Positions 53,459 to 63,382 of a stretch of DNA of 64,000 nt are shown here, one piece after another. This DNA is from Methylobacterium adhaesivum (lineage in GTDB: Bacteria > Pseudomonadota > Alphaproteobacteria > Rhizobiales > Beijerinckiaceae): assembly GCF_022179065.1 (NCBI RefSeq), contig NZ_BPQD01000039.1, positions 1 to 64,000 of the forward strand, written 5' to 3'. A program made the translations under genes and the position numbers. A model generated the notes under the pieces. It was not told the origin of the DNA. It saw only the letters and a program-made list of their open reading frames with translations, and did no database searches. Every line of letters begins with the position of its first letter. Position 1 is the first letter of the stretch.

Positions 53459-54730
53459 TCAGGGCAGGGCGGAGGCCGCGTGGACGGGGGGCGCCGCCCG
53501 TTGCACCAGGGCCCGGACGGACAGGGCCGCCTCCGCCGAGGGTTTGGCCAGGGCGCGCGCATAGGCATGGATCTCGGCCTGGCAGCCGCGCCCGTGCACC
53601 GGCCCGGGGGTGAGCTCGCCCACGCTGAACGACCCGGCCCGCGCCGCAAGGGCCGTCGCTGCGTCGCCCAGCGCCTCCGAGGCCTCGACGAGGTCGGCCC
53701 CCGCCCCGATCCGCCCGCAGAGGGCGCGATCCGAATCGCGGACCGTCAGCATGGCCCGCAGGAGGACGCGCCCGGCGGCCAGAGCCGTGGCGTCGTTGGC
53801 CCGGCTCAGGGTCCTGGCGATCTCCATGGCGGCACGGCGGCGCAAGCCATCGACGTTCTCGGCCTCCGAGCGGCCGGCGCGGTAGGCCTGCGCGTACCAG
53901 GCCGCCAGGTCCTCGATCGGAGGGGCGCTCCCCGCGACGGCGGAGGTCTCCAGGATCGGCAGGATACGCAGAACCGCCGCCCGCGCTCCGGCCGGGCTCG
54001 GGTCGTCGTCGAGGGTCGAATCGGGCAACTGCCCGGTATCGACGGTCTCGGTCACGGCGCGGGCGGCGACAAGCCGGTGCGCGTCGGGCACCCACAAATC
54101 GTCCGAGGCCGTCGCCAGGGCCTGCGTCACGAAGGCTGGATCGAGGCCGGCCGCGAGGTAGGCCGCCCGCTCGGGCACGCCGTCCACCTGTACGACCCGA
54201 CCCGATGGACCGACCTCGTAGGGAGCGTGGAAGCCGAGGCGCCCGCCTTCCACGAGGAAGCGCCGGGTGCCACGCACGAAGGCCAGGGTGCAGGCCGAGA
54301 CGCAGTAATCGGGCACGTAGGTGGCGAGCCCCCGGGCCACGACGAGGTCGCCGATGGCCTGCCCCTCCTCCACGAGGCCGCCTTCGCTGGTGAGGTGAAG
54401 GCGCTCCACCTGGGGGTTGGCGGCGAGGAGGCGCCGCAGGCGCTCCGCCGTCCCCTCCCCCAGCTCACCGGCAAGGCGGATGTCGCGGCCGTGGGGGCCG
54501 AGGGCGACGCGAGCGGGCCCGGCGGGCGCATCCGGTGCCGGGCGCTCCTCCGACGGCTCGTGCACAGGCTCTTGCAGGGGCTCCGGCCAACGCGCGGACA
54601 GGGACGCGATGGCCGCGCCATCGCTGGGCCGGTCGAGACAGGCGAGGGCGGCGCCGAGAACGAGGCAGGCGCCGATCACCCGCCCGAGGCGCGTCCCACC
54701 CCATCCCGCCGTTCCCGCACGTACCGCCAT
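53459..54730 (-). CDS. Exported ClpP/crotonase-fold protein with predicted Ser-His dyad
   Basis: A 423-residue protein with an N-terminal membrane segment (about 16-31). The ClpP-like domain shows TSEGGLVEEGQAIGDLV at about 114-130, then a candidate nucleophile Ser145 in YCVSACTLAF and a candidate His168 in GFHAPY, the SxxxxxH arrangement of periplasmic ClpP-like proteases. Two cysteines flank Ser145. The C-terminal 230 residues are helical and not recognised. Distinct from cytosolic ClpP. Substrate unknown. Confidence 0.7.
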   Translation of the reverse strand: MAVRAGTAGWGGTRLGRVIGACLVLGAALACLDRPSDGAAIASLSARWPEPLQEPVHEPSEERPAPDAPAGPARVALGPHGRDIRLAGELGEGTAERLRRLLAANPQVERLHLTSEGGLVEEGQAIGDLVVARGLATYVPDYCVSACTLAFVRGTRRFLVEGGRLGFHAPYEVGPSGRVVQVDGVPERAAYLAAGLDPAFVTQALATASDDLWVPDAHRLVAARAVTETVDTGQLPDSTLDDDPSPAGARAAVLRILPILETSAVAGSAPPIEDLAAWYAQAYRAGRSEAENVDGLRRRAAMEIARTLSRANDATALAAGRVLLRAMLTVRDSDRALCGRIGAGADLVEASEALGDAATALAARAGSFSVGELTPGPVHGRGCQAEIHAYARALAKPSAEAALSVRALVQRAAPPVHAASALP

Positions 54731-54968
54731 GGGCCCCGCCCTCCGCGCATCGCCTCGATGCGCCCGGCCGATGATCGCCCCTGCTCGACCGCCGGAACAT
54801 CCCCCGCCGACGAGGGAAACCGCCGCGGCGGCCGGCGCGCCGGCCCGGACAGACGGTTGCGCCTGCCGGCGCGGCTCCGAATGGATCGATTTGCCCTGGC
54901 GGGCCGGGGACGGGCGATTTCGTTCCGAAGACCGGGCGACTATGTCGCAGGGCGCCGCGTCGGGCACG

Positions 54969-55721
54969 TCAGGGCGCGCGCAGCAGATACGTGTCCATGA
55001 TCCAGCCGTGGCGGGCGCGGGCCTCCGTCCGGGTCCGGCCGATGGCCTCGGCGACGTCGCCGAGGCGCCCGGACAGGACGATCTCGTCGGGCGTCCCAAG
55101 ATAGGCGCCCCAGTAGATCGTCAGGTCCGGGTCGAGATGGTCGAAGCGCGGATGGCCGTCGAGCATCACCACCGTGGTGTCGGCGTCCGGCGGCAATCCG
55201 TCGGCGATCTGCCGGCCCGTGGTGATGTGGATGGGCGCGCCGATACGGTTGAGGGCGATGCGGTGGCTGGCGGCCAGGGCCTGGACGCTGCTGATGCCCG
55301 GAATCACGTCGTAGGTGAAGGGCACGCGGGCGCGCGCCACGATGCGCTCGATGATCCGCAGGGTGCTGTCGTAGAGGGCGGGATCACCCCAGACGAGGAA
55401 GGCGCCGCATTCGTCGGGGCCGAGTTCGCCCTCGATCATCGCCTCGTACAGGATGGCGCGGGCGGCGTGCCAGGCCTCCACCGTCGCCCCGTAATCGGAC
55501 GGGTTGCGGTCGCGCTCGGGGTCCCGCGCCTCGACGAAGCGGTAGGGCCGCTCGGTGATGTAGCGTTCGCAGATCGCGTGGCGCAGGGCCACGAGGCTGG
55601 CCTTCTCCCCGCCCTTGTCGAGGACGAACACCACGTCGACGGTGTTGAGGGCGCGGATGGCCTGCACGGTGACGTGCTCGGGGTTGCCGGCCCCGATGCC
55701 GATGACGCGGATGGTTCGCAC
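54969..55721 (-). CDS. cobF: Precorrin-6A synthase (deacetylating)
   Basis: A 250-residue SAM-dependent methyltransferase of aerobic cobalamin synthesis, adding the C-1 methyl group and removing acetate. The start is GTG 55721 with AAGGA nine bases upstream. The SAM-binding VIGIGAGNPEHVTVQAIRAL and later VIPGISSVQALAA (read as blocks) are CobF family motifs. No other cob gene is here. It is divergent from the metal efflux module, which might involve cobalt, but that link is speculative. Confidence 0.93.
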   Translation of the reverse strand: MRTIRVIGIGAGNPEHVTVQAIRALNTVDVVFVLDKGGEKASLVALRHAICERYITERPYRFVEARDPERDRNPSDYGATVEAWHAARAILYEAMIEGELGPDECGAFLVWGDPALYDSTLRIIERIVARARVPFTYDVIPGISSVQALAASHRIALNRIGAPIHITTGRQIADGLPPDADTTVVMLDGHPRFDHLDPDLTIYWGAYLGTPDEIVLSGRLGDVAEAIGRTRTEARARHGWIMDTYLLRAP

Positions 55722-55820
55722 CGTTTGGAGTCCTTGGGGATCGCCGGAAGGTCGAGCCCGGATTAAGCGAGAACGCCCCGTCTGTCGCCCGCCCGTCATC
55801 CGTGCTAGGAGATGAGCGGC

Positions 55821-56219
55821 ATGACCTGCGCGCGCACCATGGTATTCTGGCTCATGGCGGTGATCGTTCTGATCGTCGTCGGCGTCATGCCGTCCGGTGC
55901 GGAGGCCCATGCGGGCCACGCCCGGCATGGTGCGGCCGATGCCGTGCGCGTCCTCGTCGTGGTCGACACCACTCTCCGCGCCCCGGCGCTCGCCTCGCCC
56001 GCTCGGTCCAGTGTGGAGACGCGCCTGACCCGTACGTGCGACGGGACGTGCTGCCACATCCCGGGAACGCCCTGCTGCACGGGTGCTGCTCTGGCACCGA
56101 ACGCCCAGGCCGCCCTGCCCCGCCGCCCGGCCGGTGCCCGCGCCCTCGCGCGCGCCCTCCCGGCCCGGACGGACGTCGTGCCGGAAGCCCTGCCCAAACC
56201 GCCCAGATCCGCCGCCTGA
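55821..56219 (+). CDS. Small Cys/His-rich exported protein of a metal efflux module
   Basis: A 132-residue protein from ATG 55821 (spaced properly from AGGAG; ATG 55812 is another option). One membrane or signal segment near 5-25 and then His-rich HAGHARHG. A Cys cluster CDGTCCHIPGTPCC follows about residue 70, and an Arg/Ala-rich tail ends it. Such small proteins precede czc/cus-type genes and may bind the metal. Function unproven. 82 bp before the membrane fusion protein gene. Confidence 0.6.
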   Translation: MTCARTMVFWLMAVIVLIVVGVMPSGAEAHAGHARHGAADAVRVLVVVDTTLRAPALASPARSSVETRLTRTCDGTCCHIPGTPCCTGAALAPNAQAALPRRPAGARALARALPARTDVVPEALPKPPRSAA

Positions 56220-56301
56220 CGCTGTCGCGCGTCCCCGCCGAGCCGCCCCCGCGCGCGGTTCGCCGGAACGCATTCCTGCTTCGTCGGCGAAAGACCGTTC
56301 C

Positions 56302-58002
56302 ATGTCCCTCGTTCCCGCGGCCGCCCTGCGCGTGCTCGCCCTTGCGTGCCCCATCCTTTTCGTCGGCTCCGTTCACGCACACGAAGGCCACGACCACGGC
56401 GCCGAGCCCCCGCCTGCGCCGGTGGCGGCGGCGCCCCGCGCCGAGGCCGTCTCGCAGCGGTTCGAACTCGTGGCCGTGGTCGCGGGCGGCGACCTCGTCC
56501 TGTACCTCGACGGCTTCACCACCAACGTGCCCGTCACCGGCGCCGGCATCGCCGTGTCCATGGCGGGCCAGCCACGCCGCAAAGCCGTCGAGACGGCGCC
56601 CGGCACCTACCGCCTCCCCCTCCCCTGGCCGGCGGGGAGCACCCACAACGATCTCATGGTGGGGGTCAGCGCGGGGGGCGCCACGGACGTCCTGAGCCTC
56701 GACCTCGATCTGCCCGAGGGCAACCCGGACGCGGCGCCCGCCGCCACGGCGAGCACGGGCGAGGCGAACCCGACGCTGGCCGAACGCCTGGCGCGCCAGA
56801 ATCCGCTGGCCACGGCGGCCGGCGGCTTCCTCCTCGGACTCGCCGCCGTCGTCTCCCTACGCGGACGCCGGACGGCGGCGATGGCCCTCGCGCTGCTCGC
56901 CGTCACCGCAACGCTGGTGTTCAGCGGCACCGCCCTCGCGCACGAGGGCCACGAGAGCGGCGGCAACGCCGCCGTGACCCTGCCCGCCGCCCTCGCGCCC
57001 GGTGCCCCCGAGCGCGCGCGCCGCCTGCCCGACGGCTCGGTGTTCGTGCCCAAATCCCTGCAGCGGCTGCTGGCGCTCCGCACCGATCTCACGGCCACGG
57101 GCAGCGTCGCCCGCGTCACGGAACTGCCCGGCCGGATCATCGCCGACCCGAACGCCAGCGGCGTGGTGCAATCCTCCGTCGGCGGCCGCCTCGCGCCGCC
57201 CGCCGGCGGTTTTCCCCGCCTCGGCACCCGGGTGCGACGCGGCGACGTGCTCGCCACGGTGACGCCGCCGGTCCAGGCCGTGGACGTCTCCGACATGCGC
57301 CAGCGCCAGGGCGAACTCGACCAGCAGATCGCCATCCTGGTGCGCCGGGTCGGCCGCTTCGAGCGCCTGTCCACCACGGGAGCCGTGGCCCAGACCCAGC
57401 TCGACGACGCCCGCTCGGAACTCGACGGCCTCAGGGACCGCCGCGCCGCCCTCGACGCCATCCGGCGCGAGCCCGAGGCCCTGATGGCCCCCGTGGACGG
57501 GGTCGTGGCCGAGACGGCGGCCGTCGCCGGCGCCATGGCGGCCCCCGGCACCGTCGTCTACCGCATCGTGGATCCGGGCAAGCTCTGGGTCGAGGCCTTG
57601 AGCTTTTCGGCCCTCGCCGAGGGCAGCGCCGCGACGGCACGTCTCGGCGACGGCACGAGCCTGACCCTCGCCTATCGCGGCGCCGGACTCGCCGACCGCA
57701 ACCAGGCCGTCCCGGTTCAGTTCGCCGTCGTCGGAGACGCCGGCGCCCTGCGCCTCGGCCAGTTCGTGACGGTGCTGGCCCCGACGGGCGGCGCGCGCCA
57801 GGGCCTGCCCCTGCCGCGCGGCGGCCTCGTGCGCACGGAGGGCGGCAGCCTTGTCTACGAGCACGTCAGCGCCGAGCGCTTCGTCGCCCACGCCGTGCGG
57901 GCCGAGGCCCTCGACGCCGACCGGGTGGTGGTATCCGACGGACTGGCGCCCGGCCGCCGCGTCGTCGTCCAGGGCGCCGAACTCTTGGACCAGATCCGCT
58001 AG
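56302..58002 (+). CDS. Membrane fusion protein of an HME-RND metal efflux pump, with His-rich N-terminal extension
   Basis: A 566-residue protein. Signal peptide, then HAHEGHDHG at 25-33; an extra N-terminal domain with a membrane segment near 185-220 and a second HEGHESG motif; then the classic CzcB/CusB adaptor (GGRLAPPAGGFPRLGTRVRRGD, coiled-coil helices, beta-barrel). The extra 200 N-terminal residues are not in standard CzcB. The metal is not certain; His richness suggests Zn, Co, Ni or Cu. Confidence 0.87.
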   Translation: MSLVPAAALRVLALACPILFVGSVHAHEGHDHGAEPPPAPVAAAPRAEAVSQRFELVAVVAGGDLVLYLDGFTTNVPVTGAGIAVSMAGQPRRKAVETAPGTYRLPLPWPAGSTHNDLMVGVSAGGATDVLSLDLDLPEGNPDAAPAATASTGEANPTLAERLARQNPLATAAGGFLLGLAAVVSLRGRRTAAMALALLAVTATLVFSGTALAHEGHESGGNAAVTLPAALAPGAPERARRLPDGSVFVPKSLQRLLALRTDLTATGSVARVTELPGRIIADPNASGVVQSSVGGRLAPPAGGFPRLGTRVRRGDVLATVTPPVQAVDVSDMRQRQGELDQQIAILVRRVGRFERLSTTGAVAQTQLDDARSELDGLRDRRAALDAIRREPEALMAPVDGVVAETAAVAGAMAAPGTVVYRIVDPGKLWVEALSFSALAEGSAATARLGDGTSLTLAYRGAGLADRNQAVPVQFAVVGDAGALRLGQFVTVLAPTGGARQGLPLPRGGLVRTEGGSLVYEHVSAERFVAHAVRAEALDADRVVVSDGLAPGRRVVVQGAELLDQIR

Positions 58003-58045
58003 CCCGACCGCGACGGTCGCGATGGGATGCGGTCTTAGCGCGGGT

Positions 58046-58139
58046 CCCCTCTCCTGGAAGGAGAGGGACAGGGTGAGGTGTGGGACCTTTCCGGAGAGCA
58101 CACACACCTCACCCCAGCCCTCTCCTTTCAGGAGAGGGA
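58046..58139. repeat. Imperfect inverted repeat of CCCTCTCC type between the fusion protein and RND pump genes
   Basis: CCCTCTCCTGGAAGGAGAGGG and CCCTCTCCTTTCAGGAGAGGG are small hairpins at each end, and the whole 94-bp element is an imperfect palindrome with GGTGAGGTGTG near its centre and the reverse complement CACACCTCACC opposite. Resembles dispersed intergenic palindromic repeats of Hyphomicrobiales. Confidence 0.7.
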
Positions 58140-58217
58140 GCCGGTTGCGACCGACCGATCCCAGGCGATCGAACGAAATCCCCACGATCGAACCCATGCC
58201 CCGAGAGGCAACCTGAG

Positions 58218-61200
58218 ATGTTCGAAGCCATCGTCGCGCAATCCCTGCGCAACCGCCTCCTCGTGCTGGCGCTGGCCGCTGCCCTGGTCCTCACCGGCGT
58301 GCTGGCCCTCACCCGCCTGCCCGTCGACGTGCTGCCCGACCTCAACCGCCCCACCGTGACGGTGATGACGGAGGCCGAGGGGCTCGCGCCGACCGAGGTC
58401 GAGCAACGCGTCACCTACCCCATCGAGACGCGGATGAACGGCCTGCCCGGCGTCACCCGCGTGCGTTCGGTCTCGGGAATCGGCCTGTCCATCGTCACCG
58501 TCGAGTTCGAATGGTCGGCCGACCTGTTCCGCGCCCGCCAGTTCGTGGCCGAGCGCCTGGCGCTCGCCCGCACCGAATTGCCCGCGACCGTCATGCCCCA
58601 GATGGGACCGGTCTCCTCGATCATGGGCGGCATCCTCCTCGTCGCCGTGACGGGCGAGACGGCCACCGCCATGCAGCTACGCGAGGCCGCCGACTTCACG
58701 ATCCGGCCGCGCCTGCTGTCGATTCCCGGCGTCGCCCAGGTGATCCCCATCGGCGGCGAAGTGCGCCAGTTCCGGGTCGCCCCCAACCCCGCCGCCATGC
58801 GGGCGCTCGGCGTCACCCACGACGCCCTGGCGCGTGCGCTCGAAGGCTTCGGCTCCAATGCCGGCGGCGGCTTCACCGATGCCGGGGCCCGCGAGGTGCT
58901 GATCCGGGCGGTGGGCCGCACCACCCGCCTGGAGGACCTGAGCGGCCTCGTGGTGCCGACGCCCGGCGGCCCGGTCTACCTGCGGCAGGTGGCGGACGTC
59001 GCCTTCGCGCCCCGGCCGAAGCGCGGCGACGGCGGCTACATGGGGAAACCCGCCGTCATCGTCTCCGTGGAGAAGCAGCCCGGCATCGACACCGTGCGGC
59101 TGACGAAGACCGTGGAGGCGGCGCTGGCAGAACTCGCCCCGGCCCTGCCCAAGGGCATCACGGCCGAAAAAATCCTGTTCCGGCAGGCGGACTTCATCGA
59201 GACATCGCTCCGCAACGTCGTCACGGTGCTCCTCGAGGCCGTGGCCGTGGTGGCCGTGGTGCTGTTCGCATTCCTGATGAACGCGCGCACCACGCTCATC
59301 TCGCTCACCGCGATTCCCGTCTCGATCCTCGCCACGGCGGCAATCTTTTCCGCGCTCGGCCTGTCCATCAACACCATGACGCTGGGCGGCCTCGCCATCG
59401 CCATCGGCGAACTCGTGGACGACGCCGTGGTGGATGTGGAGAACATCCTGCGGCGCCTGCGCGAGAACCGGCACGCGGGCGCCCCGCGCTCGTCCTTCGC
59501 CGTGATCGTCGCGGCCTCGAACGAGGTCCGGTCCGGCATCGTCTACGCCACCGCCATCATCTGCCTCGTCTTCGTGCCGCTGTTCGCGCTCACCGGCATC
59601 GAGGGCCGGCTGTTCGCGCCGCTGGGCCAAGCCTACATCATCGCCATCCTGTCGAGCCTTGTCGTCTCTCTCACGCTGACACCCGCCCTCGCCTCCTGGC
59701 TGCTGCCCGGCTTACGCAGCCTGGAGGCGCCGGAGGGCCGGCTGATCCGCTGGCTCAAGGCCGGCAACGCGCACCTCGTCGGCTTCGCGTTCGGGCATCA
59801 GCGGCTCGTGATGATGGGTGCCGTCCTCGGTGTCGGTCTCGCGGCCTACGGCGCCGCCGGCCTGCCGCGCGCGTTCCTGCCGCCGTTCAACGAGGGCTCG
59901 TTCACCGTCAACCTCGCCTTCACGCCGGGCATTTCGCTGGCCGAATCGAGCCGGATCGGCGCCATCGCGGAGGGGCTCGTCATGGATATCCCGGAGGTGG
60001 ACCGCGTCGGGCGCCGCACGGGCCGGGCCGAACTCGACGAGCACGCCGAGGGCGTCCACTCCTCCGACCTCGAGATCGGGCTCAGGCCCGGCGGGCGGCC
60101 GCGCGAACGCATCGTTGCCGACATCCGGGCGCGCCTCGGGGTGCTGCCGGTCTCGGTCAATGTCGGCCAGCCGATTTCGCACCGCCTCGACCACATGCTG
60201 TCGGGCGTGCGCGCCGAGATCGCCGTGAAGCTGTTCGGCGAGGATCTCGATACCGTGCGCCGCACCGCCGAGGAGCTGAAAGCGGAGTTCGAAACAATCC
60301 CCGGCGTTGCCGATCTTGCCATCGAGAAGCAGGTGCGCATCCCGCAGCTCGATGTCCGCGTCGACGGCGGTCGCGCCGCCCTCTACGGCATCGCCCCCAA
60401 TGCCGTGGTGGAGGCCGTGAGCCGCCTCGCCAACGGCCGCGTGGTCTCGACCCTGGTGGACGGCCTGCGCCGCTTCGACGTGACCGTGCGCCTGCCCGAA
60501 TCCGGCCGCTCGGTCACGGCCCTGCGCGATCTTCTCATCGAGACGCCCACGGGCTGGGTGCCCGCGCACGCCCTCGCCGACATCACCGAGCGCGACGGCC
60601 CCAACCAGATCCTTCGCGAGAACGGGCGCCGGCGCCTCGTCATCCAGGCCAACACCGAGCCGGGTGCGGACGGTTCGGCCGTGGCCGGCCAGATCGCGAA
60701 ACTCCTGGCCCGGACGAAACTGCCCGAGGGCGTGAGTGCCAATCTCGAAGGCGCGTATCAGGCGCAAGGGGAGGCGACGCGGACCATCGGGCTCCTCAGC
60801 CTCGTGTCCCTCGCCCTCGTCTTCGCCCTCCTGGCGAGCCGCTACCGTTCGGGGGTGCTCGCCCTCATCGTCATGGGCAACGTGCCGCTCGCCCTCATCG
60901 GCAGCGTCGTGGCCCTCACCGTCGCGGGGCTTCCCCTGTCGGTGGCCTCGATGATCGGCTTCGTGACCCTCACCGGCATCGTCGCCCGCAACGGCATCCT
61001 GAAGATCAGTCACGCCCTCAATCTCGGGCTGACCGAGGGCCTTCCCTTCGGCCCGGCCCTGGTGCTGCGGGCGAGCCAGGAGCGCCTCGTACCGGTGCTG
61101 ATGACGGCGCTCGCCGCCGGCATCGCCCTGGTGCCGCTGCTGATCGACGGCACGGCGCCCGGCAAGGAGATCCTCCACCCCGTCGCCGTCACGATCTTCG

Positions 61201-61346
61201 GCGGCCTGTTCAGCGCGACGCTGCTGGACGCCGTACTGACCCCGATCCTGCTCCTGCGCTTCGGCGGCCCGGCCTTCGCCCGGCTCGCCGCCCCGCCGGA
61301 GCCGGCCTCCTCGCCCACCGGGGCGCCAAGCCCCGCCCTGTTCTGA
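58218..61346 (+). CDS. HME-family RND heavy-metal efflux pump
   Basis: A 1042-residue, 12-helix inner-membrane transporter of the CzcA/CusA group. Opening [20 protein letters not shown] is typical. The TM4 proton-relay motif reads [13 protein letters not shown], not the usual DGA of CzcA or DAA of CusA, so substrate class is uncertain. ATG 58218 was chosen over upstream starts. Co-transcribed with its fusion protein, despite the palindromic repeat between them. Confidence 0.9.
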   Translation: MFEAIVAQSLRNRLLVLALAAALVLTGVLALTRLPVDVLPDLNRPTVTVMTEAEGLAPTEVEQRVTYPIETRMNGLPGVTRVRSVSGIGLSIVTVEFEWSADLFRARQFVAERLALARTELPATVMPQMGPVSSIMGGILLVAVTGETATAMQLREAADFTIRPRLLSIPGVAQVIPIGGEVRQFRVAPNPAAMRALGVTHDALARALEGFGSNAGGGFTDAGAREVLIRAVGRTTRLEDLSGLVVPTPGGPVYLRQVADVAFAPRPKRGDGGYMGKPAVIVSVEKQPGIDTVRLTKTVEAALAELAPALPKGITAEKILFRQADFIETSLRNVVTVLLEAVAVVAVVLFAFLMNARTTLISLTAIPVSILATAAIFSALGLSINTMTLGGLAIAIGELVDDAVVDVENILRRLRENRHAGAPRSSFAVIVAASNEVRSGIVYATAIICLVFVPLFALTGIEGRLFAPLGQAYIIAILSSLVVSLTLTPALASWLLPGLRSLEAPEGRLIRWLKAGNAHLVGFAFGHQRLVMMGAVLGVGLAAYGAAGLPRAFLPPFNEGSFTVNLAFTPGISLAESSRIGAIAEGLVMDIPEVDRVGRRTGRAELDEHAEGVHSSDLEIGLRPGGRPRERIVADIRARLGVLPVSVNVGQPISHRLDHMLSGVRAEIAVKLFGEDLDTVRRTAEELKAEFETIPGVADLAIEKQVRIPQLDVRVDGGRAALYGIAPNAVVEAVSRLANGRVVSTLVDGLRRFDVTVRLPESGRSVTALRDLLIETPTGWVPAHALADITERDGPNQILRENGRRRLVIQANTEPGADGSAVAGQIAKLLARTKLPEGVSANLEGAYQAQGEATRTIGLLSLVSLALVFALLASRYRSGVLALIVMGNVPLALIGSVVALTVAGLPLSVASMIGFVTLTGIVARNGILKISHALNLGLTEGLPFGPALVLRASQERLVPVLMTALAAGIALVPLLIDGTAPGKEILHPVAVTIFGGLFSATLLDAVLTPILLLRFGGPAFARLAAPPEPASSPTGAPSPALF

Positions 61347-61361
61347 CCCCGGAGTTCTTCG

Positions 61362-61763
61362 ATGATCCTCAAGACCACCCTCGCCGCCGCCCTCGTCCTC
61401 CTCGCCCACGGCGCGGTCGCCGCCCCCGACCACGACCACGACCACGATCATCCGGGCCACGACCATGCCGGCCACGACCACCTGGCCCCTCAGAAGGGCG
61501 CCGAGGCCCCTTCCACCCGCGCCTTCCGCGAGGCCAACATGCGCATGCACGGCGACATGGAGATCGCCTATTCGGGCGACGTCGACCGCGACTTCGCCGC
61601 CGGCATGATCCCGCACCACCAGGGCGCCATCGCCATGGCGAAGGTGGCGCTACAGTATTCGAAGGACCCGGAAGTGCGGGCGCTCGCCGAGCGCATCGTC
61701 ACGGCGCAGGATTCCGAGATCGCCCAGATGCAGGCGATTCTGACGCGCAAGGGAGCGAAGTAG
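61362..61763 (+). CDS. DUF305 (CopM-like) His-rich periplasmic protein
   Basis: A 133-residue protein with a signal peptide (1-20) then a histidine-rich stretch ([18 protein letters not shown]). The DUF305 domain motif [16 protein letters not shown] near residue 80 is intact. DUF305 proteins such as CopM bind copper or other metals outside the cytoplasm. Follows the RND pump by 15 bp, so it is part of the efflux operon. Confidence 0.92.
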   Translation: MILKTTLAAALVLLAHGAVAAPDHDHDHDHPGHDHAGHDHLAPQKGAEAPSTRAFREANMRMHGDMEIAYSGDVDRDFAAGMIPHHQGAIAMAKVALQYSKDPEVRALAERIVTAQDSEIAQMQAILTRKGAK

Positions 61764-61833
61764 GCGGCTGGTCGTCCCCCGCGCTGGCCCTATCTGGAGA
61801 CGTTCCAGACAAGCCGCGCGGAGCCGCCCGAGC

Positions 61834-62352
61834 ATGAGCTTTCCCATCACGCTGACCGTGAACGGCGTGTCCCGCAGCCTCGTCCTCGAGGATGCGCGGG
61901 TCACCCTCCTCGATGCCCTGCGCGAGCGCCTCGACCTCACCGGGTCGAAGAAGGGGTGCGACCGGGGCCAGTGCGGTGCCTGCACGGTCCTCCTCGACGG
62001 GGTGCGGATCAATGCCTGCCTGGCGTTGGCCGTGAGCCACGACGGCGCGTCCATCACCACCATCGAGGGCCTGGCGGACGGGGACGTGCTCCATCCCGTC
62101 CAGGCCGCCTTCGTCGCTCACGACGGCTATCAGTGCGGCTTCTGCACGCCCGGCCAGATCATGAGCGCCGTCGGCCTCATCCGGGAGGGCCAGGCGGGCG
62201 ACGATCCCGAGCGGGTGCGCGAGGGCATGAGCGGGAATCTCTGCCGCTGCGGCGCCTATGCCGGCATCACCGAGGCCGTGCTGGCGGCCCAGGCGGCGAT
62301 GAACGCCCCCGACGTCCTGCCCGGTGGCAACCTCAGCGAGGATGCGGCATGA
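61834..62352 (+). CDS. Molybdenum hydroxylase, 2Fe-2S subunit
   Basis: A 172-residue subunit with two [2Fe-2S] domains: plant-type ligands Cys42, Cys47, Cys50, Cys62 (GCDRGQCGACTVLL) and the helical-domain CGFCTPGQ ... CRCG motif. No Tat signal, unlike E. coli PaoA, so the enzyme is likely cytoplasmic. Shares an operon with the FAD and Mo subunits; stop overlaps the next start by ATGA. Such enzymes oxidise aldehydes, purines or aromatic heterocycles. Confidence 0.94.
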   Translation: MSFPITLTVNGVSRSLVLEDARVTLLDALRERLDLTGSKKGCDRGQCGACTVLLDGVRINACLALAVSHDGASITTIEGLADGDVLHPVQAAFVAHDGYQCGFCTPGQIMSAVGLIREGQAGDDPERVREGMSGNLCRCGAYAGITEAVLAAQAAMNAPDVLPGGNLSEDAA

Positions 62353-63380
62353 ACCGCTTCGATTACGTCCGGGCCGGCAGCGTCGCCGAGGCGGTGGCGG
62401 CCCACGGCGCCGGGGCCGCGTATCTCGCCTCCGGCACCAACCTCCTCGACCTCATGAAGGGCGGCGTGACCCGCCCCGAGCGCCTCATCGACATCTCGCG
62501 CATCGCCGGCCTTGATGCCGTCGAGACCCTGCCGGATGGCAGCGTCCGCATCGGTGCCCTGGTGCGCAACGCGACGCTGGCGCACGATCCGGCCTTCGCC
62601 AGAACCTATCCGGCCGTGGCCGAGGCCCTGCTGTCGGGCGCCTCGGCGCAGCTGCGCAACGCCGCCACCACCGCCGGTAACGTCCTCCAGCGCACCCGCT
62701 GCCAGTACTTTTACGACACGGCGAGCGCCTGCAACAAACGCGAGCCCGGCGCCGGGTGCGAGGCCATCGGCGGGGCGACGCGCACCCACGCGGTGCTGGG
62801 CTGGAGCGAGGCCTGCATCGCCACCCACCCATCCGATTTCTGCGTGCCGCTGGCTGCCCTCGGTGCAACCGTGGAGATCGAGGGCCCGGCCGGGCGCCGC
62901 GAGATCCCCCTGGCGGATTTCCACCGCCTGCCCGGCGACACCCCTGAGCGCGAGACCGAACTGGCGCCGGGCGAATTGATCGTGGCCGTCCGCCTCCCGC
63001 CGGACGCGAAGGCCTTCGCGGCCCATTCGCGCTACCTCAAGGTCCGCGAGCGCACCTCCTACGCCTTCGCCCTGGTCTCGGCGGCGGTGGGCCTCACCCT
63101 CGACGGCGACCGCATCGGGCAGGCCCGCATCGCGCTCGGCAGCGTCGCCCTGAAGCCCTGGCGGGCGCGGGAGGCGGAGAATCTGCTGACCGGGCAAAGC
63201 CCGAGCCCCGACCTGTTCGCGAAGGCCGCCGACGCGGCGCTGGCCGGAGCGAGACCGTCCGGCGACAACGCCGCCAAGATCGAACTCGCCCGCCGCATCG
63301 TCGTGCGGGCGCTCACCCTGGCGCAGGCCGGCACTCCGGCCCGCCTCCCCGCCTTGCCCGCCAGCCCCTTCGGAGCCTGA
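62349..63380 (+). CDS. Molybdenum hydroxylase, FAD-binding subunit (PaoB-like)
   Basis: A 343-residue FAD subunit. It contains a Cys-rich insert QRTRCQYFYDTASACNKREPGAGC with Cys118, Cys128 and Cys137, which matches the extra [4Fe-4S] cluster of PaoB-type subunits. FAD motifs LASGTNLLDL and NAATTAGN are present. The start overlaps the 2Fe-2S subunit by ATGA; the Mo subunit follows after 2 bp. This pattern points to an aldehyde dehydrogenase of PaoABC type. Confidence 0.93.
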   Translation: MNRFDYVRAGSVAEAVAAHGAGAAYLASGTNLLDLMKGGVTRPERLIDISRIAGLDAVETLPDGSVRIGALVRNATLAHDPAFARTYPAVAEALLSGASAQLRNAATTAGNVLQRTRCQYFYDTASACNKREPGAGCEAIGGATRTHAVLGWSEACIATHPSDFCVPLAALGATVEIEGPAGRREIPLADFHRLPGDTPERETELAPGELIVAVRLPPDAKAFAAHSRYLKVRERTSYAFALVSAAVGLTLDGDRIGQARIALGSVALKPWRAREAENLLTGQSPSPDLFAKAADAALAGARPSGDNAAKIELARRIVVRALTLAQAGTPARLPALPASPFGA

Positions 63381-63382
63381 CC

